Shown: positions 1 to 5,839, counted from the first letter of the stretch. The stretch is DNA of 6,561 nt from an uncultured Sphingomonadales bacterium (GCA_937898535.1 CALDKP010000177.1:1-6561), one strand, 5' to 3'. Notes: a model not told the origin generated them from the letters alone. Numbers and translations are program-made.

Positions 1-582
1 CGTGACATTGGCTGCGATTTTTATGCGTTCTCGGGCCACAAAATGTGCTCACCCACGGGTATCGGCGCTTTGTATGTGCGTGGCGAAGTGCTCGAAACCA
101 TGCCGCCATGGCAGGGCGGCGGCGCGATGATTGATCGTGTGACCTTTGAAAAGACCACCTACGCCCCGGCGCCATCGCGGTTTGAGGCGGGCACGCCAAT
201 GATTATCGAAGTGATCGGCCTGCACGCCGCGATCGATTTTATCGACAGCTTTGGTCCTGAAGCGATATTTGCGCATGAAAGCGCGCTCGCCGCGCAAACG
301 CGTGAAGCCTTGCGCGGCATCAATTCGGTCACCTTATACGGTCCGGAAAAGTCCGCTGGCATCGTGTCCTTCAGCATGGAAGGCATCCATCCGCACGATA
401 TTGGTACAATATTGGACGAAGAAAATGTCGCCATTCGTGCGGGCCATCACTGCGCACAACCGCTGATGGACCATCTGGGCATCCCCGCCACCGCGCGGGC
501 GAGCTTTGGTATTTATAATGACGAAAATGATGTCGCAGCGCTGGTGCGCGGGCTCGAACGGGTGAAAAGGATTTTTGGATGA
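1..582 (+). CDS. sufS: Cysteine desulfurase SufS, C-terminal part (5' end outside the window)
   Basis: PLP-dependent cysteine desulfurase of the SUF (group II NifS-like) type. It takes sulfur from L-cysteine as an enzyme persulfide for iron-sulfur cluster assembly in the cytoplasm. The reading frame is open from base 1, so only the last 193 residues are visible. The fragment begins just before the PLP-lysine motif SGHK (the Schiff-base lysine is codon 40-42). The conserved FEAGTP stretch follows, and then the active-site loop RAGHHCAQP, whose catalytic cysteine is codon 451-453. RAGHHC is the short-loop form typical of SufS rather than IscS. The C-terminus (ASFGIYNDENDV...) is intact and no key residue is missing. 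The stop codon overlaps the next start as ATGA, which fits an operon with the two genes downstream. SufB, SufC and SufD would be expected upstream but are not in view. Confidence 0.96.
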   Translation, partial: RDIGCDFYAFSGHKMCSPTGIGALYVRGEVLETMPPWQGGGAMIDRVTFEKTTYAPAPSRFEAGTPMIIEVIGLHAAIDFIDSFGPEAIFAHESALAAQTREALRGINSVTLYGPEKSAGIVSFSMEGIHPHDIGTILDEENVAIRAGHHCAQPLMDHLGIPATARASFGIYNDENDVAALVRGLERVKRIFG

Positions 583-1046
583 ACGAGAACATCCGGATAG
601 AAGAAGTTGATAGCGTCGAAAAGCCGCCCCGCGCGCGCGTGGAAAACGCCGTCGAAACGGCAGGCGAAACATTGGCCCGCAAGAAGGATTATCTGGAGGG
701 CTTTCTCGCGCAGAAACCTGCTGCGCCATCACCGGGCGAACCCGACGGCGATTTGTACGAAGCGGTCATTGCAGCGCTTAAGGAAATTTACGATCCGGAA
801 ATTCCGGTGAACATTTACGACCTTGGCCTTATTTACAATGTCGAGATCAATGACGGCCATGCGCTTGTGTCGATGACACTGACGACCCCGCATTGCCCAG
901 TCGCGGAATCCATGCCGGGTGAAGTTGAACTGCGCGTTGGCGCGGTGCCGGGCATTGGCGATGCTGAAGTAAATCTGGTCTGGGAACCGGCATGGAGCCC
1001 CGCCAATATGACCGATGAAGCCCGTCTGGAGCTTGGAATGTTATGA
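579..1046 (+). CDS. sufT: SUF-operon DUF59/MIP18-family iron-sulfur assembly protein (SufT-like)
   Basis: A 155-residue protein with a MIP18/DUF59 domain at about residues 57-140, a family involved in maturation or delivery of iron-sulfur clusters. The hallmark DPEIPVNIYDLGLIY is at 72-86. The conserved reactive cysteine lies in TTPHCP (Cys106). The domain closes with WEPAW and a short MTDEAR tail. Residues 1-56 form a charged, Ala/Pro-rich extension that precedes the domain and is absent from minimal DUF59 proteins. I see no motif in it. The start at 579 is supported by AAGGA at 567-571, seven bases upstream, and by the ATGA overlap with sufS. The gene also overlaps sufA by ATGA. Bacterial SufT members are accessory Fe-S maturation factors, so an exact role here is inferred from family and operon position. 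The symbol is less certain than the family. Confidence 0.9.
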   Translation: MNENIRIEEVDSVEKPPRARVENAVETAGETLARKKDYLEGFLAQKPAAPSPGEPDGDLYEAVIAALKEIYDPEIPVNIYDLGLIYNVEINDGHALVSMTLTTPHCPVAESMPGEVELRVGAVPGIGDAEVNLVWEPAWSPANMTDEARLELGML

Positions 1047-1399
1047 CCGATGTAAAGACCCGCGTTCGCCCCGCTGCAGTCATCCTGACGCCCGCGTCGG
1101 AAGCGCGGATTGCCGAGCTTATGTCCAAGGCACCCGAAGGCGCGATTGGCGTAAAGCTGTCAACGCCGCGTCGGGGCTGTTCGGGCCTCGCTTACTCGGT
1201 CGACTATGTGTCCGAGGCCATCGCATTCGATGAAAAAATCGAAACACCCGGCGGCGTGCTCTATATCGATGGCGGCTCGGTGCTCTATCTCGTCGGATCC
1301 ATCATGGATTGGGTCGAAGATGAATTTGCCGCGGGCTTTGTCTTCAATAATCCCAACGCGACCGGCAGTTGTGGATGCGGCGAAAGCTTTACGGTTTAA
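1043..1399 (+). CDS. sufA: A-type iron-sulfur carrier, SufA/HesB/IscA family
   Basis: A 118-residue A-type carrier protein that accepts or transfers Fe-S clusters (or iron) between the SUF scaffold and apo-proteins in the cytoplasm. The three conserved cysteine ligands are all present: Cys46 in RRGCSGLAY, and Cys110 and Cys112 in GSCGCGESF at the C-terminus. The length is normal for the family, and the FNNPNATGSCGCG ending is typical. The start at 1043 forms an ATGA overlap with the upstream DUF59 gene, with GGAG at 1028-1031 as a modest ribosome-binding site. It is the last SUF gene here. Its TAA stop overlaps the stop of the convergent protease gene. Sequence alone does not fully separate SufA, IscA and ErpA. 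The SUF operon context favours SufA. Confidence 0.92.
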   Translation: MTDVKTRVRPAAVILTPASEARIAELMSKAPEGAIGVKLSTPRRGCSGLAYSVDYVSEAIAFDEKIETPGGVLYIDGGSVLYLVGSIMDWVEDEFAAGFVFNNPNATGSCGCGESFTV

Positions 1400-1417
1400 A
1401 AACGCAACTGCAGCCGG
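1362..1417. other. Imperfect inverted repeat spanning the convergent sufA/protease stop codons
   Basis: CCGGCAGTTG at 1362-1371 can pair with CAACTG at 1405-1410 and CCGG at 1414-1417, leaving a three-base bulge (1411-1413). The pairing gives ten Watson-Crick pairs around a loop of about 30 bases that contains both overlapping stop codons and the palindrome AAAGCTTT (1383-1390). Neither strand has a T-run after the stem, so this is not a standard intrinsic terminator. Both arms are also protein-coding, so chance is a real possibility. Confidence 0.25.
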
Positions 1418-3786
1418 AACGCCACGCCGATGTCATCCGGCGCACTTTCGAAATGCCCCGGCTCCTGTCGCCAGAACAGGTTTGACGAGAAATAGCCGCC
1501 GTTCATTGGCAATATCCAAGCAACCTCACTCGCGATTTCGCGGCCTTGTGGCGCAAGGCTAAAGCGTCTGATGCCGAATGTTGGGGTGCGCGTCGCATAA
1601 TCATAGGCAACGGGCACATTCAGCGTGAGGCCGCCGCTGGTGACACGTAGCGGTTGGGCAACCCGAAACGCCAGCCGGTCGCCGGTCGCAAATGCGTTGG
1701 CACGTGATACATCAAAGGAGAATGCGTTGCTCTTCAGCAGGCTTTGTCCAGTCAGTGTCGACCCCGCGTTGGGATAGGTCCACCCTTGCCGCCAACTGGT
1801 GCCGATGGACCAGCCCTGTCCCAAGGACGCTTCCATATTGCCGTCGACGAACAGGCTGCGCGCACCGCCGCGACCGATGAAGTTGGCAAAACGGGCGCCG
1901 AGGATCGTTTCATCCTCCCGCATCCAATTGGCGCCCAGCGCCAGTCTGGCCGGCCCGATCTTACGGTCCAGCGACAACCCTAATGTTGCATAGGGATATT
2001 CGCGCGTACCCCGGCGGAGATATTCGGCGCCGGCCCCTTCATAAAGACGGGCGTCGCCATGTTCGACACTGCCGGTCAGTCCGAAAGCACCCAATTGGTG
2101 TCGCAGGGCAAAGGAATTACCTGGCTGGCGTTCAAACCCGCCCTCCATCCGTGCCTCACCAGCGGTCAAAAACGCGCTGCTTGCCATGTCTTGCAAGGCC
2201 GCGACCTGATTGGCGGCCGTTTGCCGGATGCCCAAGCTAAAGCGTGTATCTTTGCTAATTGCTGCGCTCACCCGGCCTGCCAACAACCGCGCCTGTCGCG
2301 CTTGCCCCTCCGAAAGCGCGAGCGGCAATATGCTGGCTGTACCAACGCCGCTGTCGCTGATGGAAAAGGCAATTTGCGTAGTGCCATCAGCCGCACTGAC
2401 CGATCGGTCCTGATGGATAAGCGCAGGCGTTAATCGCAGCCGGGGCGTAGTGGCATTCAATCCATGCGCAAGGTCGATGTCATATGCACGGCCATAGCTA
2501 TCCACGATCACGGCGTTCACGGGACGATTGGACATCGCCACATCGCCCATCGGGCCACTTGTTGTGCCACCATCGCCCGAAAGCGGAACTGCTATTGTTG
2601 TGCCCGCCAATGACGTCGTTCCTGCTGGCGCGAAGGCGCGTGCAATGTCCAATATGCCGCGGCCATAAATTGCGTCGGTGCCGGGGTCGCCCGCATCCCG
2701 CGCGGACGTCAGCAGCAGATTGACGATTTGCGAACCTGTCAGGTTCGGGAAAGCCTGCGCGAGCAATGCTGCGGCACCGGCAATCTGTGGCGCTGAAAAT
2801 GAAGTGCCATTGAAAACGCGGATGAATGTCTGACCATTTTGGTCGTAACGATAAATTGCGTCGTCCCGATATTCGCAGCAGATGCCCTGCCCAAGTGCGG
2901 ACAAAACCGACGCCTGCGAAACGCCAGCCTTGTTGCTGAAATTCGAAATCACACCCTGATCATCGACGGACGCAGCGATGATGACGAGGCCGTTACCATT
3001 GGCCAACAATGCCTGCGCAAACGGGCTTGGGTTGTTGGGGTCAAAAGCAGGCACTGCATCATTGCCTTCATTACCAGCCGAAGCGACGATGATGATGCCT
3101 GCCTGCGTGGCGCGGTTAATCGCGGCACGAAGCGTGGTACTCGCGCCACCTACGCCGCCAAGAGATATATTGATAACACGCGCACGATTGTCGATGGCGC
3201 GGTCCACGCCTGCTGCAATGGCGGAGTCAAAGAACGAGCATTTTGCTGCATCCTCACCGGGCGCGGCTGTGGTGCAGCTTCCGGCTTGGTCGGCGCGCAA
3301 TGCCAAAATCGTCGCGTTAAAAGCAATGCCGTGGACATCGCGGTCGTCCTTGGCAGCGGCCAGCACCCGCGTGACTTCAGTACCATGACCATCATCGTCG
3401 CCAAGCGGCCTGCCTGCGCCCGTGACATCCCCCGACTGCGCGTGAATACGTCCGGTGAATTCGTGGCTATTGGGATCAATCCCGGAATCGATCACGCCCA
3501 CGGTCACACCCAATCCCGATGCACCAGCACGATAAGCCGTTACCGCATTGTGAAAGCCCGGACCGTCCGACCGATTAAATTCCGCCGTCGCAAAATTTGT
3601 CGTCGTCGGTGGCGGAGGAGGGGGCAGAGGGGGTGGAGGGGGAGGTACCACAACTGGAGGGGGCGCGGGCGGTGGCGGTGGTGTCGAATTGACGCCTCCA
3701 CCGCTGCCTCCGCATGCAGAAAGCGACAATGCAAATATAATCGACCCACCGATTACCAGCTTACGATCAATCAAAGCTGAACTCAT
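1396..3786 (-). CDS. S8 subtilisin-like serine protease, lipoprotein autotransporter
   Basis: A 796-residue secreted protease. Residues 1-25 form a signal peptide ending in the lipobox LSAC, with Cys25 as the predicted lipidated residue. It is followed by a Gly-rich spacer and a polyproline linker (36-60). The S8 catalytic domain covers about 64-390, with Asp100 in GVIDSGID, His134 in DGHGTEV, oxyanion Asn239 in ASAGNEG and Ser329 in NGTSFSAP, so the triad is complete and in the canonical order. An intermediate region (about 391-540) leads to a C-terminal region (about 540-796) of alternating polar/hydrophobic beta-strand pattern. It ends in Phe (AFRLQLRF), as outer-membrane barrels do. The architecture resembles the lipidated subtilisin autotransporters SphB1 (Bordetella) and NalP (Neisseria), so surface display and processing of other envelope proteins is inferred. 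The substrate is unknown. The start at 3786 has AGAAGG eleven bases upstream and is the only Met before the signal peptide. The His motif continues as HGTEVTRVLA rather than the usual HGTxVAG. Confidence 0.9.
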   Translation of the reverse strand: MSSALIDRKLVIGGSIIFALSLSACGGSGGGVNSTPPPPPAPPPVVVPPPPPPLPPPPPPTTTNFATAEFNRSDGPGFHNAVTAYRAGASGLGVTVGVIDSGIDPNSHEFTGRIHAQSGDVTGAGRPLGDDDGHGTEVTRVLAAAKDDRDVHGIAFNATILALRADQAGSCTTAAPGEDAAKCSFFDSAIAAGVDRAIDNRARVINISLGGVGGASTTLRAAINRATQAGIIIVASAGNEGNDAVPAFDPNNPSPFAQALLANGNGLVIIAASVDDQGVISNFSNKAGVSQASVLSALGQGICCEYRDDAIYRYDQNGQTFIRVFNGTSFSAPQIAGAAALLAQAFPNLTGSQIVNLLLTSARDAGDPGTDAIYGRGILDIARAFAPAGTTSLAGTTIAVPLSGDGGTTSGPMGDVAMSNRPVNAVIVDSYGRAYDIDLAHGLNATTPRLRLTPALIHQDRSVSAADGTTQIAFSISDSGVGTASILPLALSEGQARQARLLAGRVSAAISKDTRFSLGIRQTAANQVAALQDMASSAFLTAGEARMEGGFERQPGNSFALRHQLGAFGLTGSVEHGDARLYEGAGAEYLRRGTREYPYATLGLSLDRKIGPARLALGANWMREDETILGARFANFIGRGGARSLFVDGNMEASLGQGWSIGTSWRQGWTYPNAGSTLTGQSLLKSNAFSFDVSRANAFATGDRLAFRVAQPLRVTSGGLTLNVPVAYDYATRTPTFGIRRFSLAPQGREIASEVAWILPMNGGYFSSNLFWRQEPGHFESAPDDIGVAFRLQLRF
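3607..3681 (-). repeat. Low-complexity GGN/CCN tract encoding the polyproline linker of the protease
   Basis: On the + strand this is a run of GGN-type triplets (GGTGGCGGAGGAGG and similar). Read on the minus strand it encodes residues 36-60, almost all proline, with only a few Ala, Val and Leu interruptions. It separates the lipidated N-terminus from the catalytic domain and probably acts as a stiff spacer away from the membrane. Such tracts are prone to length variation in triplet steps, which would keep the frame. Long Pro runs generally need elongation factor P for efficient translation. Confidence 0.85.
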
Positions 3787-3892
3787 AACATTGCAAACCT
3801 TCTATGCGGGAACACGCTTTTAAACATGATTCGCTTTCACCAATGTTAATATGTTGATTGAGATATTCCGAACAGATTGATAGGCCCAGCCT
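3787..3892. promoter_or_regulatory. Divergent intergenic region between the protease and HAD-hydrolase genes
   Basis: This 106-base, AT-richer gap lies between two divergent starts and must carry the promoters for both unless transcription comes from elsewhere. I could not identify convincing -35/-10 pairs on either strand. Visible elements are the protease ribosome-binding site (AGAAGG on the minus strand, 11 bases from its ATG), an 8-bp inverted repeat TAACATTG (3786-3793) / CAATGTTA (3841-3848), and the hairpin at the right edge listed separately. Confidence 0.5.
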
Positions 3893-3900
3893 ATGCAATC
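3875..3900 (+). promoter_or_regulatory. Hairpin containing the start codon of the HAD-hydrolase gene
   Basis: GATTGATAGGC (3875-3885), loop CCA, then GCCTAT (3889-3894), one bulged G (3895) and CAATC (3896-3900). This gives eleven Watson-Crick pairs with one bulge. The ATG at 3893-3895 is inside the 3' arm, and the only Shine-Dalgarno-like bases (AGG, 3882-3884, eight bases before the ATG) are in the 5' arm. In RNA this would mask both the start and the weak ribosome-binding site. As DNA it could equally be an operator. The pairing is seen directly; the function is inference. Confidence 0.45.
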
Positions 3901-4567
3901 CTACTTCGCCGATATCGACACGTGGATCTTTGATCTCGACCTCACTCTATATGGCCCGGAGGCGAATATTATGGCGCAGATCCGGGACCGTATTGCGCTA
4001 TATGTCGAGGGTCATTTCCAAATTGGCTCCGTCGAGGCGCATGAAATTAGGCATCGTTATTGGAAGAAATACGGCACGACTTTGGGCGGGCTGATGGCCG
4101 AACATGCGGTTGACCCCTACGGCTACCTCGATTTTGTGCATGAGGTTGACCTGAGCTTACTGAAACCCGCGCCGGATTTGCGTGGGCATATTCATGCGTT
4201 ACCGGGCCGCAAAATTATCTTCACCAACGCCGACGCACCTTATGCCGAGCGCGTGTTGACCGCCCGCGGTCTGGACGATGTGTTTGAGGATGTTTTTGAC
4301 ATCCACCGGATGCAGCATACGCCAAAGCCATTCGCCGGCAGTTATGACGCCTTGTGCAGCGAATTGAGGATCGACGCCACACGGGCACTTTTTGTGGAAG
4401 ATTCCGCGCATAATCTGGTCCCGGCCAAAGCGTTGGGCATGCGCACAATTTGGGTGAAACATGAAGGCGAAGCTGATAGCAACGCCCATCAAGACCATAT
4501 CGATCACGAAATTACCGATGTGACCCAATGGCTATCGGAAATTCACAGCTTTGAAAGAGCCGCATGA
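3893..4567 (+). CDS. HAD-superfamily hydrolase, pyrimidine 5'-nucleotidase type
   Basis: A 224-residue cytoplasmic HAD hydrolase with all four motifs. Motif I is FDLDLTLY (nucleophile Asp14, acid/base Asp16), motif II is FTNAD (Thr111), motif III is TPKP (Lys145), and motif IV is FVEDSAHN (Glu169/Asp170). The helical cap lies between motifs I and II at about residues 20-95. The overall pattern matches the pyrimidine 5'-nucleotidase (SDT1/PhoD-like) group, which dephosphorylates nucleoside monophosphates or related phosphates. The real substrate cannot be told from sequence. Motif I reads DLDLT where this group usually has DLDNT. The start at 3893 is the only ATG between an in-frame TAG (3881-3883) and motif I, and it sits within a hairpin. 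The stop overlaps the dapD start as ATGA, so the two are probably co-translated. This pairing with a lysine-pathway gene does not by itself give the hydrolase a role there. Confidence 0.88.
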   Translation: MQSYFADIDTWIFDLDLTLYGPEANIMAQIRDRIALYVEGHFQIGSVEAHEIRHRYWKKYGTTLGGLMAEHAVDPYGYLDFVHEVDLSLLKPAPDLRGHIHALPGRKIIFTNADAPYAERVLTARGLDDVFEDVFDIHRMQHTPKPFAGSYDALCSELRIDATRALFVEDSAHNLVPAKALGMRTIWVKHEGEADSNAHQDHIDHEITDVTQWLSEIHSFERAA

Positions 4568-5403
4568 CTGCACAATTAACTGTCATCATTGACGCTGCAT
4601 GGGACGCCCGTGACGGGATCAGCAGTGCCACACAAGGTGAAGTACGCGACGCGGTGCAAACGGCATTGGCTGGTCTTGATGACGGGTCATTGCGCGTTGC
4701 GGAAAAGCTGGATGGTAGTTGGCAGGTCAACCAATGGCTGAAAAAAGCTGTTTTGTTGTCGTTCCGGTTGAATGACAATGTCGTGGTTGACGGCGGTGCA
4801 GCTGGCGCACCAGCCTATGACAAGGTCCCTTCCAAATTTGCAGGATGGGGCGAAAGCCGCTTCCGGGACGCTGGATTCCGCGTTGTGCCCGGCGCCATTG
4901 CGCGGCGTGGCAGCTTCATCGGCAAGAATGTTGTGTTAATGCCCAGCTTTGTAAACATCGGCGCACGCGTCGATGAAGGCACCATGGTCGACACATGGGC
5001 AACGGTCGGAAGCTGCGCGCAAATCGGTAAAAATGTCCATCTGTCGGGCGGCGTTGGCATTGGCGGCGTACTTGAACCGCTGCAGGCTGGCCCCGTCATC
5101 ATTGAAGACAATTGCTTCATTGGCGCACGTTCAGAAGTTGTTGAAGGTGTCGTCATCGAAGAAGGCGCAGTCCTGTCGATGGGCGTTTTCATCAGTTCCA
5201 CCAGCAAGATTATTGACCGGACAACGGGCGAGGTCTTTGTTGGCCGCGTGCCGGCATATTCGGTTGTTGTCCCGGGTTCGCTCCCGGGCAAAGCGCTTCC
5301 TGACGGCAGCCCGGGTCCACATCTTTCCTGCGCGGTCATCGTGAAACGCGTCGATGCACAGACCCGCGCAAAGACCGCAATCAACGACCTGTTGAGGGAT
5401 TAA
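4564..5403 (+). CDS. dapD: 2,3,4,5-tetrahydropyridine-2,6-dicarboxylate N-succinyltransferase
   Basis: A cytoplasmic enzyme that transfers succinyl from succinyl-CoA to tetrahydrodipicolinate in the succinylase branch of diaminopimelate/lysine synthesis, supplying lysine and peptidoglycan cross-links. At 279 residues it is close to the usual DapD length. The N-terminal helical domain (about 1-105) includes SWQVNQWLKKAVLLSFR at 52-68. A left-handed beta-helix of hexapeptide repeats follows (about 108-235), with EGTMVDTWATVGS (138-150, conserved Asp143) and IGARSEVVEGV (186-196, Glu191). These two residues fall where the catalytic Asp/Glu pair of characterised DapD enzymes lies. The C-terminal arm (GSLPGKAL to the end) is complete. 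The start is fixed by the ATGA overlap with the upstream hydrolase. The ribosome-binding site (GAAAGAG at about 4553-4559) is weak and close, which fits translational coupling. No terminator is visible right after the stop. Confidence 0.96.
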   Translation: MTAQLTVIIDAAWDARDGISSATQGEVRDAVQTALAGLDDGSLRVAEKLDGSWQVNQWLKKAVLLSFRLNDNVVVDGGAAGAPAYDKVPSKFAGWGESRFRDAGFRVVPGAIARRGSFIGKNVVLMPSFVNIGARVDEGTMVDTWATVGSCAQIGKNVHLSGGVGIGGVLEPLQAGPVIIEDNCFIGARSEVVEGVVIEEGAVLSMGVFISSTSKIIDRTTGEVFVGRVPAYSVVVPGSLPGKALPDGSPGPHLSCAVIVKRVDAQTRAKTAINDLLRD

Positions 5404-5528
5404 TTCGCCAAGCCGAGTGGCAACGATCAAAACGGACTTGCAATTCGGACTGAATTACTCCAGATCATACGGGCGGACCGGGCCCCTCTGGCGCTTCGCT
5501 TCTTCGGAAGGAACGTGATGTCGGCCGC

Positions 5529-5605
5529 ATCGGATGTTTCCGGTGCATTGGTCAGGCGGTCTTCAAACCCCCGAAATACGCTAGCCTGTGCCCGGAACAT
5601 CCGAT
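5529..5605 (+). ncRNA. Candidate structured RNA element: long bulged hairpin upstream of the YdcH-like gene
   Basis: ATCGGATGTT (5529-5538) pairs without mismatch to AACATCCGAT (5596-5605). After a bulged T5539, CCGG (5540-5543) pairs to CCGG (5592-5595). After a bulged T5544, GCA (5545-5547) pairs to TGC (5589-5591). A further stem, CAGGC (5553-5557) with GCCTG (5584-5588), continues inward, leaving a 26-base apical loop. That is 22 Watson-Crick pairs, far more than expected by chance in so short a gap. It lacks the conserved signatures of SRP RNA, RNase P RNA or tmRNA that I can recall. The strand is inferred from the downstream gene, since the repeat itself is symmetric. Confidence 0.4.
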
Positions 5606-5625
5606 TGAACTTAAACAATGTTCAA

Positions 5626-5630
5626 GAGGA
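5626..5630 (+). promoter_or_regulatory. Ribosome-binding site deciding the start of the YdcH-like gene
   Basis: GAGGA lies seven bases before the ATG at 5638. It makes 5638 a better start than the in-frame upstream ATGs at 5515 and 5518, which lie within the structured non-coding stretch. The small hairpin TGAAC/GTTCA ends one base upstream of it. Confidence 0.75.
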
Positions 5631-5637
5631 TGTAGTC

Positions 5638-5832
5638 ATGGCTTTTTCGTCATTTCGATTGATGCAATATCACCAAAAAATTGATCGCGAACTGCGCGCC
5701 GAAATTTCACGGCGTTGGCCAGACGTGTTTCGAATCCAGAAACTGAAGCGGTTGAAGTTAGCGATCAAGGATCGGTTGGCGCGCCACGCGCAAACCTCCT
5801 TTGGCCGTCGTCTGCGCCTTAAGAAGGTTTGA
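5638..5832 (+). CDS. Small DUF465/YdcH-family protein
   Basis: A 64-residue, strongly basic protein. The core HQKIDRELRAEISRRWPD (12-29) followed by RIQKLKRLKLAIKDRL (32-47) matches the DUF465 (YdcH) pattern: a His-Gln-x-hydrophobic-Asp opening, a Pro-Asp turn and a Lys-rich LKxxKLxIKDRL helix. Two helices joined by the turn are expected, with no membrane segment or signal peptide. A basic tail (GRRLRLKKV) extends past the usual DUF465 end. The family is common in proteobacteria and its molecular function is not established, so none is assigned. The start at 5638 is chosen for its clear GAGGA site and because the family core begins soon after. It sits between dapD and a TerC-family gene on the same strand but separated from both. 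Confidence 0.8.
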   Translation: MAFSSFRLMQYHQKIDRELRAEISRRWPDVFRIQKLKRLKLAIKDRLARHAQTSFGRRLRLKKV

Positions 5833-5839
5833 TTTTAAA

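Larger units (their letters stand above)
5404..5637 (+). other. Non-coding intergenic stretch with several potential RNA hairpins
   Basis: A 234-base gap between dapD and the YdcH-like gene. I find no convincing protein gene in it on either strand. It holds a series of possible stems. CCAGA/TCTGG (5460-5464/5487-5491) encloses GGGC/GCCC. A UUCG-capped hairpin lies at about 5491-5516, the long bulged hairpin at 5529-5605, and TGAAC/GTTCA (5606-5610/5620-5624) next to the ribosome-binding site. A weak promoter candidate is TTGCAA (5439-5444), an 18-base spacer and GATCAT (5463-5468), four of six matches in each box. It would place a start near 5475. It could be a 5' leader or a separate small RNA. 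Confidence 0.4.

Noticed and set aside
2839..3780. A 313-codon open frame on the + strand antisense to the protease
   Set aside because: It lies wholly inside the well-supported protease gene. Its translation is Arg/Cys-rich with no recognisable domain, and it has no ribosome-binding site that stands out. It is a shadow of GC-rich coding on the other strand.
5500..5605. SRP (4.5S) RNA, prompted by GGTCAGG at 5550-5556 and GGAAGGAA at 5506-5513
   Set aside because: The two motifs occur in the wrong order and do not form the conserved SRP apical loop with its GGAA tetraloop and GCAG partner strand.
5427..5618. A 63-codon open frame on the minus strand in the dapD-YdcH gap
   Set aside because: It begins with TTG and has no clear ribosome-binding site. 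It contains both arms of the long inverted repeat and resembles no family I know. I cannot exclude it fully, but there is no positive support.
5515..5637. A 41-codon upstream extension of the YdcH-like protein starting at 5515
   Set aside because: The GAGGA site and the DUF465 core both support the ATG at 5638. The extension would translate the structured hairpin region and has no family match.
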